Positions 36,775 to 48,840 of a DNA stretch of 64,000 nucleotides are shown in pieces (positions within the stretch are counted from its first letter, which is position 1; each line of letters starts with the position of its first letter). The DNA lies in assembly GCA_905250115.1 (NCBI GenBank), contig CAJNOI010000166.1:101916-165915 (forward strand). The letters run 5' to 3'. Under the pieces are notes generated by a model. The model saw only the letters and a program-made list of their open reading frames with translations, had not been told where the DNA came from and did not search any database. This stretch comes from Adineta steineri. Its lineage: Eukaryota; Rotifera; Eurotatoria; Adinetida; Adinetidae. The translations under genes were made by a program, and so were the position numbers.

Positions 36775-39700
36775 ATGCTTATACTTATTGTTGTTCATCT
36801 ATGGAGTTTATATGTTATTCTTCCGACGTCAGTCGTCGGTCAACAACAATTACCATCACACACATTTGACATCACAATTGGTAGACAATATACATATATA
36901 ATAACACATCAAAATTGATTGATTGCTTATTTATTTATTTTTCAGGTGGTGTTTTTACAGATCGAGACGAGGGTACAGATATACAAAGTATGGAAAGCAT
37001 TTTTAAATATGCTATATTTCATTATAATCGTTTGGCTAAAGATGCCTATAATCTATCATTTAAAATCCGTCTTCAAGAAGAAACATTAAGTCTTATTGCA
37101 GCTAATTCAGCTGTTCAAACTGTTCAAGATGGTATTAAAAAAAGAATATTGTATATTTTTATTTAAATAACTTTTGTTTTTAGTTTGTTCACTCGTACAT
37201 CAACGTCGTGTACAAGGTATATTTGGTCCACCTTATTCCGAATTAGCCACACTTGTTCATTCAATATGTTACCATGTTGATATACCATTTATAAATGTTT
37301 GTTCATCATGTTATGATGTTGAAAGTTTAGATGAGGATATTGATAATGACAATGAACATATGCGACGACGTGATCGCATGTCAATAAATTTATATCCGTC
37401 CAATCAAGATCTTAACATAGCATTTCATAATTTAACACATAAACTACGTTGGCAGAAATTTCTCATCATATATGATATGGATTCAGGTAAAAGGATAAAG
37501 ATTAAATAAAACGAAATTAATAAAAAAAAAAATTTTTTCATTCAGGTTTAACACGTTTACAAAAACTACTTAATGACCCAGGTATTAATCAAACTGATAT
37601 TCTTGTACGACAATTTACACACTATAAAGATCGTAGTGTTCTTATTGATGCAATTGGACGTGACATATTTAATATTATATTAGATTTAAATGATATTAAC
37701 ACACGTACTATATTAAAAATGGCATTACAAATGGGTATGATCAACTCAAATTATCATTTCTTATTAACAACATTAGTAAAAAAAATTTCAAAAAAAATAA
37801 ATGAATGTGATTTATTTTCCTTCTTCTTTACTTTAGAATATTGATACATATGATTTAGAAGATTTTAAATATAATTTCGTTAATTTAACATCATTTCGTT
37901 TATTTAATCGACATCATTCACGTGTACAGATGGCAATGGATTCATTTTTTACATTTAAAACTATGTCAAATAATGAAATTAATCGGCGATTATTCACAGT
38001 AAGTTATTTGTAAAGAAAAAAAACAGAAAAGAAAATCTATTTTGTTGATCAATGATTCAATCATCTTATGGCTTAGTTTAGACTTCGGCGGCGCTATGGA
38101 CTGATGCAATACTTGCTTTTGCATATGCTTACGATAAATTAATAGCATCACGTTTGACTCTTGGGAGCGAAATAGCACGACCTAATGTGTCATGTACTGA
38201 CGAACGTAGTTGGCCATTAGGCATTGAACTTCATTCAAAATTCAATGAAGTAAATAAATTTTCTATATAAAAAAAAAAACCTATATTTAATAATCAATAA
38301 TTTTAAGATATCATTTGATGGTATTACCGGAAAAGTAAAATTTACATCCAATGGTGAACGAACAGGTTTTGATCTTGAAATTGTTCATTTATCTGAAACT
38401 GGTTTAGCAAACGTAATGAAAAGTAAATTCGAAAGTTTTTTTTCTATTTTAACTTCTTTAGATTGGAGTATGGTCACGAGAACGTGGTGCGAATTTTACA
38501 TTAGCACCCTCATCACGTAGTGGCTTATTTAATTCAACATTAATTGTTACCACTATTGTTGTAAGTGTAAAAAAGAAAAGAACCCATATGTTTTACATGT
38601 TTATTAAATTATTTAGGAAGCTCCTTATGTCATGTTTAAAAATAGTCAAAACTTAAGTGAAGTCTTAAGTCGAAATTATACTAATAATGAATTCGAAGGG
38701 TTCTGTGTTGATTTACTTGATGAACTTTCACGTGCATTGAAGTTTCGCTATAAAATTAAACCTATTGCAACTGGACGCTATGATGACATGGTTGAAGAAG
38801 TTAAAAATAAAGTAAATCACAGAATAATTTTTGACACAAAGAAAAAAACTATACTTATATTTTTATTTATTAGGTCGCTGATTTAGCTGTCGCACCATTA
38901 ACAAGTGAGTATTTGAGCTGTCATTTATTATTATCTATAATTAATTGAATTTCAAATCTGTCATAATTCCTCTAAGATCAAATTTCAGATAGGAACATTA
39001 AATAAACCATAATGTTACCTCATTTGTCTCTTTTTCTAAAATTATGATATATTTAACTAATGGTAATCATATTTCAGTCGATTTCGAAATGACTAGATTA
39101 TATTTTTATTCAGCCATTATTAATTTGATGTGAAAGAAGAAAAAAAACATTCTTTTTTATTATTTTAGTTAATTATGCTCGTGAAAAACAAATTGATTTT
39201 ACTAAACCATTTCTTAGTTTGGGTATTGCTATATTATTTAAACTACCAAAACCAGAAAAACCAGGTTTATTCAGTTTTCTCAGTCCATTATCACTTGAAA
39301 TTTGGGTAAATATTTCTTTTACTTAAATAGATTTTTCTTTCTCATGTTTTACTAATCTTTAGATCTATACATTTGCTGCTGTATTTACAGTTAGTTTTAT
39401 TCTTCTATTAATCGCACGATGTTCACCTGATGAATGGCGTAATCCATATCCATGCGATACAGAATATGATTATTTAGAAAATCGTTTTACTGTTAGCAAT
39501 ACACTTTGGTTTTCAATTGGCACATTGATGCAGCAAGGTAAAGTATTTTGTTTTAGAAAAAATTCGTTTATTTTCGATTGAAAAAATAGGTTCTGATGTA
39601 AGTCCATCAGCTATATCGACTCGTCTTGTTTCTGGTATCTGGTGGTTTTTTACATTAATTCTTATATCATCGTATACTGCTAATTTAGGTAAAGTTTTTG

Positions 39701-41389
39701 TTTTAAATAGATATGTATAAAGGTTTTTGTTTGATTTTAGCTGCATTTTTAACTGTGGAAAAACTTGTTAATCCAATAGAAAGTGCAGAAGATTTAGCTA
39801 AACAATCAAAAATAAAATATGGCGTTGTAAATGGTGGTTCAACAGAACAATTTTTTCGAGTAATAATTTATTATTTTCCTCTTCTGTTTATTCACTAATC
39901 TGAATCGTTTTTTATTTTTAAAAGGAATCAAGTATTCCGACATATCAAACAATGTGGAAATATATGAAGAATAATCCTGATATATTTGTTAAAAAAAATC
40001 AAGATGGTATTGATCGTGTTAAAGCGGAATCCTATGCATTTCTTATGGAATCAACATCAATTGAATATACAGTACAACGCGAATGTAATTTGACACAAAT
40101 TGGTGGTTTACTTGATAATAAAGGCTATGGAATTGGATTACCAGAAGGTTAAATTTCTACTGAAAGAAGTGGTATTTATTCTTATTTTTATTTTATGTAG
40201 GAAGTCCGTATCGAGAACGTTTTTCTGAAATAATTCTTGATTTACAAGAAAAAGGAATTGTAAGTAAAAACAAGAAATGAAAAATTACGAATTTATTTTT
40301 ATATTTTTAAGATTCAAAAATCTTATAATAAATGGTGGAAGGGTAAAGGTACATGTTCTTCAGAAAAAAAAGATTCGAAAGCAAATCCATTGGGTGTTAC
40401 AAATGTTGGCGGAATATTTGTGGTGCTTCTCGGTAAAAAATTCGCAAATAATTAGTTTGTATTTATTTTGTCTTTATATCTAGGTGGTGTTCTTCTTTCA
40501 TTATTTGTGGCCATATTGGAATTTTTATGGCATGCAAGAAAAAATCATGCTAATCGCCGAGTAAGTTTCCTCATAGTTCAGATGCATTGATTTAGAAGAA
40601 GAAAATTTTTTCCGTGATATTAGTCCATATGATCATAATAGGTATCAGTATTAGACTAATGCTAAACTAACACTTATGAAAAGATTAAATTAACTTTTTC
40701 TTCCTCATTTATTATTGAATAAATTTGTATGATACTTTTTTTAGCATTCTATATGGTGGGAATTACTTAAAGAACTTCGTTTTTCTATTCAATGTGGTGC
40801 TTCAAATCGTAAAGCACTAATAACTCGTCGATGTTCACAATGTATACATGATCAACCTGAAGCAGAACCTGTTGCCATACCTAATCAACATCGTCATCCT
40901 TCATGTAGTCATCGTTCATCATCAGCGTCTATGAATTTTACATCAACATTACAACCTCCATTAAGACATCGAACAACAATCGAGAGAACATCAGACTTAG
41001 ATAAATTTGATACATTACTTATGCTTGCAGCTGAACGCACAAGTCGTCTTGATTCACGTAATAAACAACAACAACAACATCATCATTCACCAACATCATC
41101 ACAAAAACGAGCTGTTCCATTATTAATTATTGAACAACAAACATCCAATCATGTTCCACGTATTCGTGCTTCACATAAACGATTTACTAAAAGTGCTGGT
41201 ATAATATTTTGATTTTTTTTTTTTTTTATGAAAATGAATTTTCATATTTATTTAGAATCATCAGCACGTAGTAGTCTACGAATTCCTCATCATGAAGACG
41301 ATAATGTTAGTCGTAATAGTACTGATGCATCATCAGGTTCCGTGTCGTCAACGAACCTTCGTCTTCCTTTGCGTGTTTCTCGATTGTGA
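36775..41389 (+). CDS. Kainate-type ionotropic glutamate receptor subunit
   Basis: Twenty exons give 1,060 residues with exact codon count. There is a signal peptide ([19 protein letters not shown]), an amino-terminal LIVBP-like domain, and an S1 ligand lobe with the carboxylate-binding Arg in [19 protein letters not shown]1 follows, then a pore loop with [13 protein letters not shown] (Gln at the Q/R site), the [13 protein letters not shown] gate, an S2 lobe with GSTEQFF and [10 protein letters not shown] (Glu for the amino group), [18 protein letters not shown] and SPYR, all as in kainate receptors. TM4 is [21 protein letters not shown]. The C-tail is long (about 190 residues), Ser- and His-rich. 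It should be a neuronal glutamate-gated cation channel. The Gln pore residue predicts calcium permeability. The extended tail is typical of scaffold or phosphorylation regions. Confidence 0.96.
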
Positions 41390-41921
41390 TTTTTATCAAT
41401 ATATGTGTGCATACGTGTTTCAGTTGTTATTTGTTCATTTTCTTTTCTTCTTCTTCTTTTTTTTGTACAAATGAAACACGAATATAACAAAATAGTTAGT
41501 CTAATATAATATTAAAGAGAGATAAAAATATTCAGTTACGTCTATATCATATCTTTTCAATTAAAATAATTTATAAAGTAGTATTATACTCATTAAATCA
41601 TAGATATCAGTTTTGTACATTATTTCCTTCTTCTTCTCGATTACATCAAATACCATTCTCTTTCTTCACTAGTGATATGATCTATACTAGCATATCTTAC
41701 TATTCATCGGATATTAGATGATAAACCAGATAATATAAGCATTCAATATCTGTAATATTTTTAGTAGGAAGACAAATCGAATGTCAATTATCCAATACGA
41801 TAATGATATAGATTAATTTTTATTTTAAAATCAAATACAAAACTTTTGTAATCTAATTAGTTAGAATACATATTTTTCAAGGAAATATACAATTATATTA
41901 AATGAAGAAGAAATTGTATAA
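41390..41921. other. Convergent intergenic region, no gene seen
   Basis: AT-rich 3' regions of the glutamate receptor and the ABHD17-like gene, with CTT runs near 41450. I see nothing else. Confidence 0.5.
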
Positions 41922-42893
41922 TTATTCATCTTCATCCGATTGATTTTGATCTTTACTAGTCATCTTTCGTAGAGCTGAACTTGTTGCAGCTGTTGATGCT
42001 CTTGATATGGAATATAAAGAAGTTAAAATACCACCAGTTGAATTATCTACATCTTTTGATGTTAGATTTTCAGGTAATTCACGTAATTGTTTATCAATTT
42101 TGATTACAGGTAAACGTATATCTGTATTCATTGGTTTACATTGTTTTTCTATAAATGGTGTTATATATCTTAAAAGTGTTGCTTCTGTTATTGAATTATG
42201 ATCTTCATTACGTAATAAAATAATTTTTTTTCTTTCATGATTTAAACAAGCATCATATAAGATTTGTGAATGATTCGGTGGTATAAGTGTATCATCTAAG
42301 CCATGTATGAAAAGTACTGGACATTGTATATGTTTCATAGCTTCGAGATTATCCCATGAACGAGTACGAATTAGATATGATAGAACACCCGCTTTTTCTC
42401 GTACTAAACTATTTATAGCGGTATAAGGAGATTGTAAAATTAATGCTCCTATTGAGTGCATAGATGCAAGATAACATGCAGCACCACTACCAATTGAATG
42501 TCCATAGATAATTATTCTTTCAATTGGCCAATTAAGAGTATTCGAAACAAAATTAAATGCTTGTTCAGCATGATTATTAATTGTTTCTTGATTCGGTGAT
42601 GATGCTGTACATAATCCATATGTTGGATATTCAAAACTTATAGCATAAACATTTAAATGTCTACTAAATTCACTTAAAGTATAATGCATTGAACCAATAT
42701 CACAACCGTTACCATGACAAAATATCATAAAATATTCAATTTCTCGATTTGAATACTCAGGTGAATAGAACATACATGGTATAGACGATGATTCATTAGT
42801 TGAATCAGTAGGTAACCAAAACAAATTATGTTTATGTGATTCTAATGTATAATTAGGTGGTTTTGGTGCTGGAAAAAGAAATTTATTTAACAT
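41922..42893 (-). CDS. ABHD17-like alpha/beta hydrolase (candidate depalmitoylase)
   Basis: A single exon of 323 residues. The alpha/beta-hydrolase catalytic set is visible: oxyanion region FCHGNGCDIG, nucleophile elbow GHSIGSG, Asp in HGLDDTLIP and His in NEDHNSI. The start LNKFLFPAPKPPNYTL matches the ABHD17 segment after its lipidated N-terminus, and the order of motifs fits ABHD17/ABHD13 proteins. ABHD17 enzymes remove palmitate from Ras and synaptic scaffolds at membranes. Here the usual N-terminal cysteine cluster for membrane attachment is missing: the protein starts MLNKFLF. The sequence 10 bp upstream of ATG is a good splice acceptor, so an upstream exon or a spliced leader is possible. 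The C-terminal 50 residues are polar and acidic. It follows the AKAP7-like gene by 99 bp on the same strand. Confidence 0.88.
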   Translation of the reverse strand: MLNKFLFPAPKPPNYTLESHKHNLFWLPTDSTNESSSIPCMFYSPEYSNREIEYFMIFCHGNGCDIGSMHYTLSEFSRHLNVYAISFEYPTYGLCTASSPNQETINNHAEQAFNFVSNTLNWPIERIIIYGHSIGSGAACYLASMHSIGALILQSPYTAINSLVREKAGVLSYLIRTRSWDNLEAMKHIQCPVLFIHGLDDTLIPPNHSQILYDACLNHERKKIILLRNEDHNSITEATLLRYITPFIEKQCKPMNTDIRLPVIKIDKQLRELPENLTSKDVDNSTGGILTSLYSISRASTAATSSALRKMTSKDQNQSDEDE

Positions 42894-42903
42894 TTGATTC
42901 TAT

Positions 42904-42918
42904 CTAAAAACGAAAAAA
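42904..42918 (-). promoter_or_regulatory. Candidate (trans-)splice acceptor before ABHD17-like ATG
   Basis: On the minus strand TTTCGTTTTTAG precedes a 10-nt leader ATAGAATCAA and the ATG. The frame upstream of the ATG closes at once (TAG), so this is a leader boundary and not a coding exon. It could be the acceptor of a spliced leader or of a 5'-UTR intron. Confidence 0.45.
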
Positions 42919-42992
42919 AAAGAAAGAGAAAATGTAAATAACAATAACAATGATTTTTATTTTGTTTGTAAACAAATCTTATTTTAATAACT

Positions 42993-45900
42993 TTATATTA
43001 TTGAACAGCATGAACAACAACCTTGAGAACGTGAAGGACGAATGAAACTAGTTATTCCGGAAACATTTTCTTCATTTGTTGATTGTTCAGCTTGTAAAAG
43101 TGGCGATGATTCATTTATTATAGATGAATTATAAATCATTGGTTCATCATCTACTACATCTTGACTATTAGATGTTCGTTCAATAATTTCATTAGTTTGT
43201 AGAGATGGAAATGTAATATTATTGATTTCTACCATACGTTCTATTTCATTATTAAGATTATTTGACAGAGGACGTAATGAATTCAGATCTTCGTCATTGA
43301 CTAAATATTATAAATAAAAAATAAAACATTACATTTCATCTTGTATTTGAAAAAACATCCAGTATGAAATGGATTTGATTAAACTATTTTATGTAGATAT
43401 ATTTTATATAAAGAAAAATAATATCGTAAAATAAAATCATATGAAATTATAAACTTACATAAATCTTGTTGATGAAATATTTCATAATATCCATCAGTTT
43501 GTTTTTTCATCATATTACATAGATGAAGAAATTGAAAATTTTCAATACCAAAATGATGATTTAGATATTTTGTAGTCCAACATTGATCGATTTTTTTTAC
43601 ACCTTTTCGATGAAGATCACGTGCTTTGGATAATTTAAATAATGTTAAATGTGGATTAAATGGACGAACATCTGTTGAAACAATACCGTTTTTTTCATAA
43701 GTTTCTCGACAGATTTCTTTTAATAGATAATTAAAGTAGTTTGTAAATCAATTATATCTTAAAAATTATACCAGCTATACGTGTGAGGACGTCAAGATGT
43801 TCATCTTTGACTGGATCCATATAGAGTACTTTATTATTGAAATGAGACAGACCAGTAAATGTAATTTGTGGCGGTGATAATTTAGCTAGTGTAATTTGAC
43901 GATATACATCAGCAAGACTTTCTTGTGCTCTATATTGAAAGAAAGAATACAATGAAATATTTAACAAATTGTCGTTTTAGATGATATGGAGTACAAAATT
44001 CTGTTTATGAATGATATTAAACTTAGCGAGACATATGCGCATTACGAGTAAGTATGTTTTTCATATGAAGTCAAATCTTGTTATCACAGCATGAGCTCGT
44101 TCTATAAGGAAAATTACAACTTTAAATAATTGCTTGAATCAAGGTTAATTGATACTTATATCAATTCAAAAACAAAAAGATAGATAATACAAAGGAAAAG
44201 TTTACAGAGTTTGAAATAATATTATTCCAGGTGAGATATTGTTAGAATTTTATATCAAATGAAGATGTTGGTTATTCGAAAACGAATTTAATTAATTTCT
44301 TGTGATATTTTTACATGGTTAGATAAAGTGTTTAGTGACTTTTCCGGAACAAATAATTTCAAAAACTATCTGGAAAATCTTAGACAATGTTAAAAACCTA
44401 ATTTCCTTTCTTCGAGAGGAAAACATTCAAATTTCTATTAAAAATAGATTATTTTCATTACCATAGGCCTTTCATGATATACTCCTTAGACACACTTTTC
44501 ACGCTATATCAGGTGAGTACATTTTCAAAAGCCTAGGGTATCGAAAATAATGTAAAAAAACCACGTTTATTGGATAATTGAGTGTTTTCCACTCGAGGAA
44601 AACAAAATTACGTTTTTAAGATTATTTGGTCCAGAAAAGTGACCAAAAACGTTTTTAGTATTTACAGTTTTTATATAAAATCCGTTCCTTACTCTATTTG
44701 AATACAAAAACGAGATTTTCACTGTTGTAAGCAGTTTCCGAAGCGAATCGTTGGAGTATATCTAATTATACGAATGATAACATTTCCTTTATTTCTTTAG
44801 TTTTCAACTAAATAACAAATATATTCATATTTTATTATAAACTGCAATTATTTTCCATGTGTAGTTAATTAAATTATTCATCTTCATTCTATTACAAAAA
44901 AAAGAGTTATCATTCATGATTTCAATCCATCTTTGTTTTTTCAATCAGCCATAATAATAGCAAATCGAAGGCCGATTAGAAATAAATTTACAATGGCTTA
45001 CGATGTAAGATATTACATCTACTACATACACGACACGTGTCAGCTTTTCTCACCTACTCTATATATATATATCTACTTGATGATAACCGATGCTCACTTA
45101 TTCTTAGGCTTATTTGCACCAATCATATAATGTGGTATATGCTACTTTTCGTATTACTTGGATCAACTTCATTGATTTTTGGAGAAACTACAACGAACAT
45201 CGAGCGTATAGAAGAACGTTTAGAACAATCCGGTAACCAATTACCAATCAAAGGATTTTTCGAACCACCAGAAGCTGATAGTTATTTAAATAATTATTAC
45301 GTACAGGATGCACCACATAAATTAATATTAACAAAAGAAATAACAAAATTTATTCATGAATGGACTCCGCGTCTTTTAGCATTAGATCCAACCGGCCCAT
45401 ATTATTTTTCAAAACTTTCAGATTCGTCAGTACCTGAAAAAGATCTAAATCTTCTTTCATATCTATTAGCTAGTAAGTCTTATAAAAACCAATATTATTA
45501 CTATTATTATTATGATTTTAGTTGAATCAAATCGAACACTTGATTTTCCATTTATTAATGTTGTTCCACAAACCCATCGTAATGCTATTCCACTCCTATC
45601 GATTTTTCGTTGCAGTGAACATGTTTATCCAACATCAGATCCATTTTTTCATAATCTTGAACTTATGATTGGTCCCGGTAAAACTGAATTACCAGTACAA
45701 CAATATTCAAAAACATATTCACAATTATATTGTTCTCTTTATGGTTATCCACATTTTATTCTTATGAATCAAGCAAAACAATCAAAACTAACATATAATA
45801 CCGAAACATTACTTTCTCAAGATAAACTACCCGAAATCGATTATTATTCAACAGATTTAACACCTGGCATGTGTATATTTGTTCCACCTGAATTCGCAAC

Positions 45901-47702
45901 AGGTATTCAATTTAACAATAGTCTTTCATTAGTTTTTACATTGAAAAAAATTGAAAAACCAAGTTCAGATGATGAAAGATTACCATGTAATATTACTGGT
46001 GAAACAACACTTGATAAGATTGATTTTGCTATAAATGATGAATTCAATATGACTGAAATTGCTTTAATGGTATATTTTTATCAATATCTTAATCCTCCAA
46101 TGTTTGATTTACACTATACTTCGGAAACATTTTTTAATAAAATTCAAAATGATAGAAATGTATCTCAATTAATTATGCAATGGACACCAGAATTAATTGA
46201 TCTCATGAAGATTACACTTTTTAAACAACTTGATATGAATAATGATGATAAATTTAGTATTGATGATTATTTTGAAGTGAGACAAGCAAATTTACTTCAA
46301 ATACATAGTTCAATTTATGATATACTTGAAAAAATACGTGGATACGCTGTAGCACAATTTAATGAATTGAATGATAAGATATCGAAATTTAGCGAACAAT
46401 TTAAAAGCATGGAATTTGAAGGTAATGCTCAAGAAGCTTTGGAATCATTGTTAGCAAATTTACCTGATCAGGTGAAAGAACGATTAGGTGAAAGTGTTGA
46501 TCTTGAACAAGTTTTATCTAATGTTAAAGATAAAAGACCAAAAAGACCATCAAGAAATAAACAACGTGCTAGAGAAGATGATAGTTCGATACTTTTTGAT
46601 AAACAAGATGATGATGAAATCATATCAAATTTTGAACAAGAAGAAGAAGAAGAAATTACAGCAGAACCATTTATAGATGAAAATGAACTTCATCGAACTG
46701 ATTTATAATGTGTTCGGGTTTTTTTTCTTTTCTAAATAAAAATTCTTTAACTAACCTTTGTTTGTCTTCATCAGTTTTTAGTGCAAATACCATAAGAGTT
46801 ATATGAAGTGTTGGAATTGATACACTAGCTTTTGATAATAATGGATTTGATTCTATTATTTGTTTTTGAATTTCACTTGCACCATTAATAATCTAAATAA
46901 TATTCTCATTATTAGCAATGCATGCATATTTATCTCACTAATTATGAACAATATTATTGAATTATCAAGTCACTCATTGAGAGAAGTCTTCTGTTAACAA
47001 CAGTAATCAAATGAAATACTTGAAAGATTAAGCGACTGAAAAGAAATCGAATCAAACCTAAACGCATTAGTACTCAAGCTTCGTATTTGTTAGATTGTAA
47101 GATCATCTCTTCACTTAATCTTTTTACGCATCAATAAATATTGTTTTTTTATAATTCAATGGATACGATGATTTTTCTGCACTTAGATTAAAACTGCTTA
47201 GTTTTTTTAAGTGCATGACCACTAACAGCGAGTATTGATATTTTAATTGTAATACGTCTATTTACTATTAAAATTAAGCTTAATTCACTTCGGAAAACAA
47301 TGATTGTCATAAAAGGGGCATTATCTGAAATATTGATTCATTTTTCATAGCTTATTAAACAACGATCTCTCTTAATTATGAAGAAATTTACAGTATTCAT
47401 ACTTGCTGATTTGTTATTCTAAAACTTAAAAATGCATTTGGCCGTAGTAGTTTTGGTCGTTTATCTTTTTTCCCTAAACGGTAAATGTTCAATAAAATAA
47501 ATCATAAGTTAAAAATAATTTTTTTTAACTTACCTGATTGATCTGTAGTCGTCTGTTGTAAAAATTCATCTTGACTATCATCATCCGTATTTTGTGTTTT
47601 TGTATCACTTTCAGATTTGGGTCGTGCTCGTTTATTTGACGCAGACGTAATAATCTTACTTCCGTGATTAAGTATTCTCTTTGTATGTTTGGTCGATGCC
47701 AT
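42993..47702 (-). CDS. AKAP7-like 2H phosphoesterase with C-terminal CAAX-type end
   Basis: Exons 47534-47702, 47403-47473, 46756-46892, 43772-43929, 43459-43716 and 42993-43300 give 366 residues. After a basic N-terminus (KRARPKSESDTK) comes the AKAP7-NLS/2H domain: RPNAFLSFRITN, first HxT motif LHITLMVF, then LDVLTRIAGEICRETYEKNG and second HxT motif FNPHLTLFKLSK, followed by GVKKIDQCW and DGYYEIF, as in vertebrate AKAP7. The two HxT motifs predict 2',5'- or cyclic-phosphate phosphodiesterase activity; vertebrate AKAP7 cleaves 2-5A. The C-terminal 100 residues are unlike vertebrate AKAP7 and end GCCSCCSII, where CSII fits a prenylation box with cysteines upstream. I cannot identify a PKA-binding helix with confidence. 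Intron 3 (2.8 kb) contains another gene on the opposite strand. Confidence 0.88.
45130..46708 (+). CDS. Secreted EF-hand protein with degenerate JmjC/cupin-like domain, nested gene
   Basis: Exons 45130-45472 and 45522-46708 give 509 residues. MWYMLLFVLLGSTSLIFG is a signal peptide, so the product enters the ER. The middle (about residues 120-280) has the layout of a JmjC or cupin_8 fold: a LDFPFINVVP entry, LELMIGPGKTELPVQQY, FILMN, and TDLTPGMCIFVPPEFATGIQF near the end. The iron ligands expected at H-x-D and the late His are not visible, so an inactive fold is likely. A single good EF-hand follows (DMNNDDKFSIDDYF). The C-terminus is coiled and very acidic (DDDEIISNFEQEEEEE), as in ER calcium-binding proteins. 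The gene lies wholly inside an AKAP7-like intron, opposite strand, and its 3' end comes within 50 bp of an AKAP7 exon. Domain identity is tentative; the gene itself is firm. Confidence 0.75.
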
Positions 47703-48840
47703 TATAGAAATATCTATAGAAAAGAAAAATCTTAAGCACCTACGCATAATAAAAGTTTTATCTTTATTTATGAGAAAAAAAAGTTCCGGAAAGACCTATA
47801 TAAAATGTAGATTATAAATATTTCTAAATGTAACATCAAATATTTATAATTCTTTATTATTGAAAGTACCTATTGTTTCACTTATTTAAATATAAAAGAT
47901 AAAAATTCATTAGCATAAAATCAAAAAGGAAACTAACGAAGTACATGCGACTTTATAGTTACAATATTAAAGGATTGTTTATTGGGCAATACTCTAAACA
48001 AAATAAAAACTATTTCGCAGATAATCTAATGACTTAAAATACTCAAATGGTTTTTTGTTCTCATATTTATGAAATTAGATTCGTAATAATACATATTTTA
48101 AAGATATTTTTAGCAAATAGAAGCTCATTAGTACGTATTCGATGTACCGGAATTTTCTAAGAATATCAAATGTTTAAATGGCTATTTCTTCCGAGGAAGA
48201 TTCTCTAATTTTTTTATACTAATAACCTTAAAATTGATCATTAGTTGTTTTCAATACTAAATAAAACATATAATCATATAGAAACTATCATTTTAATATT
48301 AATCGAAGCAAAAAAAAACATAAATATTCACAATACAAATCATCGTTTTTCTTTCAAATCTGCTTATCTTTACAAAACAACAAATAACATAAACAAAGAT
48401 CGAGATTATTATGAAATATGAATAACAAAAAAAAAAGAAGAAGAAGAGGATATAGAATGACTGATATGAACTAGAAAACAAAACAAAAAAAAAGAAAAGT
48501 AGCAATGAAAAAAAAAATATTGCAACTATATGGCTTATCATTATCCAAATCATATTCACTGTTTGGAATGAATAATGAAAGTACAAGATTTGTTTTGTTT
48601 TATCTATCAAATATTATCGGTCATTATAAATATTGTTATCCATACAAGAATATATTTGAATAGTAATTGTTGTGATTGTGAACAAGGATTTAATAATTTC
48701 GCTGAATATATCGAAATCGATGTTTCATCTTCGGAATTATTAAATGAACAATCATGACTATTATTTCGAATAATAATTGAATCACTCATTTGAAAACTCT
48801 GTTTAAATGAAAAAAAGTTATTGAAATTTGTTTTTTTCAT
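47703..48840. other. AT-rich intergenic region, no gene seen
   Basis: Lies between the start of the AKAP7-like gene and the 3' end of the DUF7042-family gene. A minus-strand open frame at 48299-48610 is Phe/Ile-rich low complexity from poly-A and poly-T runs and is not credible. Confidence 0.5.

Noticed and set aside
48299-48610. Minus-strand hydrophobic open frame resembling membrane helices
   Set aside because: Poly-A/poly-T tracts translate to Phe and Ile runs; there is no Met context or loop pattern of a membrane protein.
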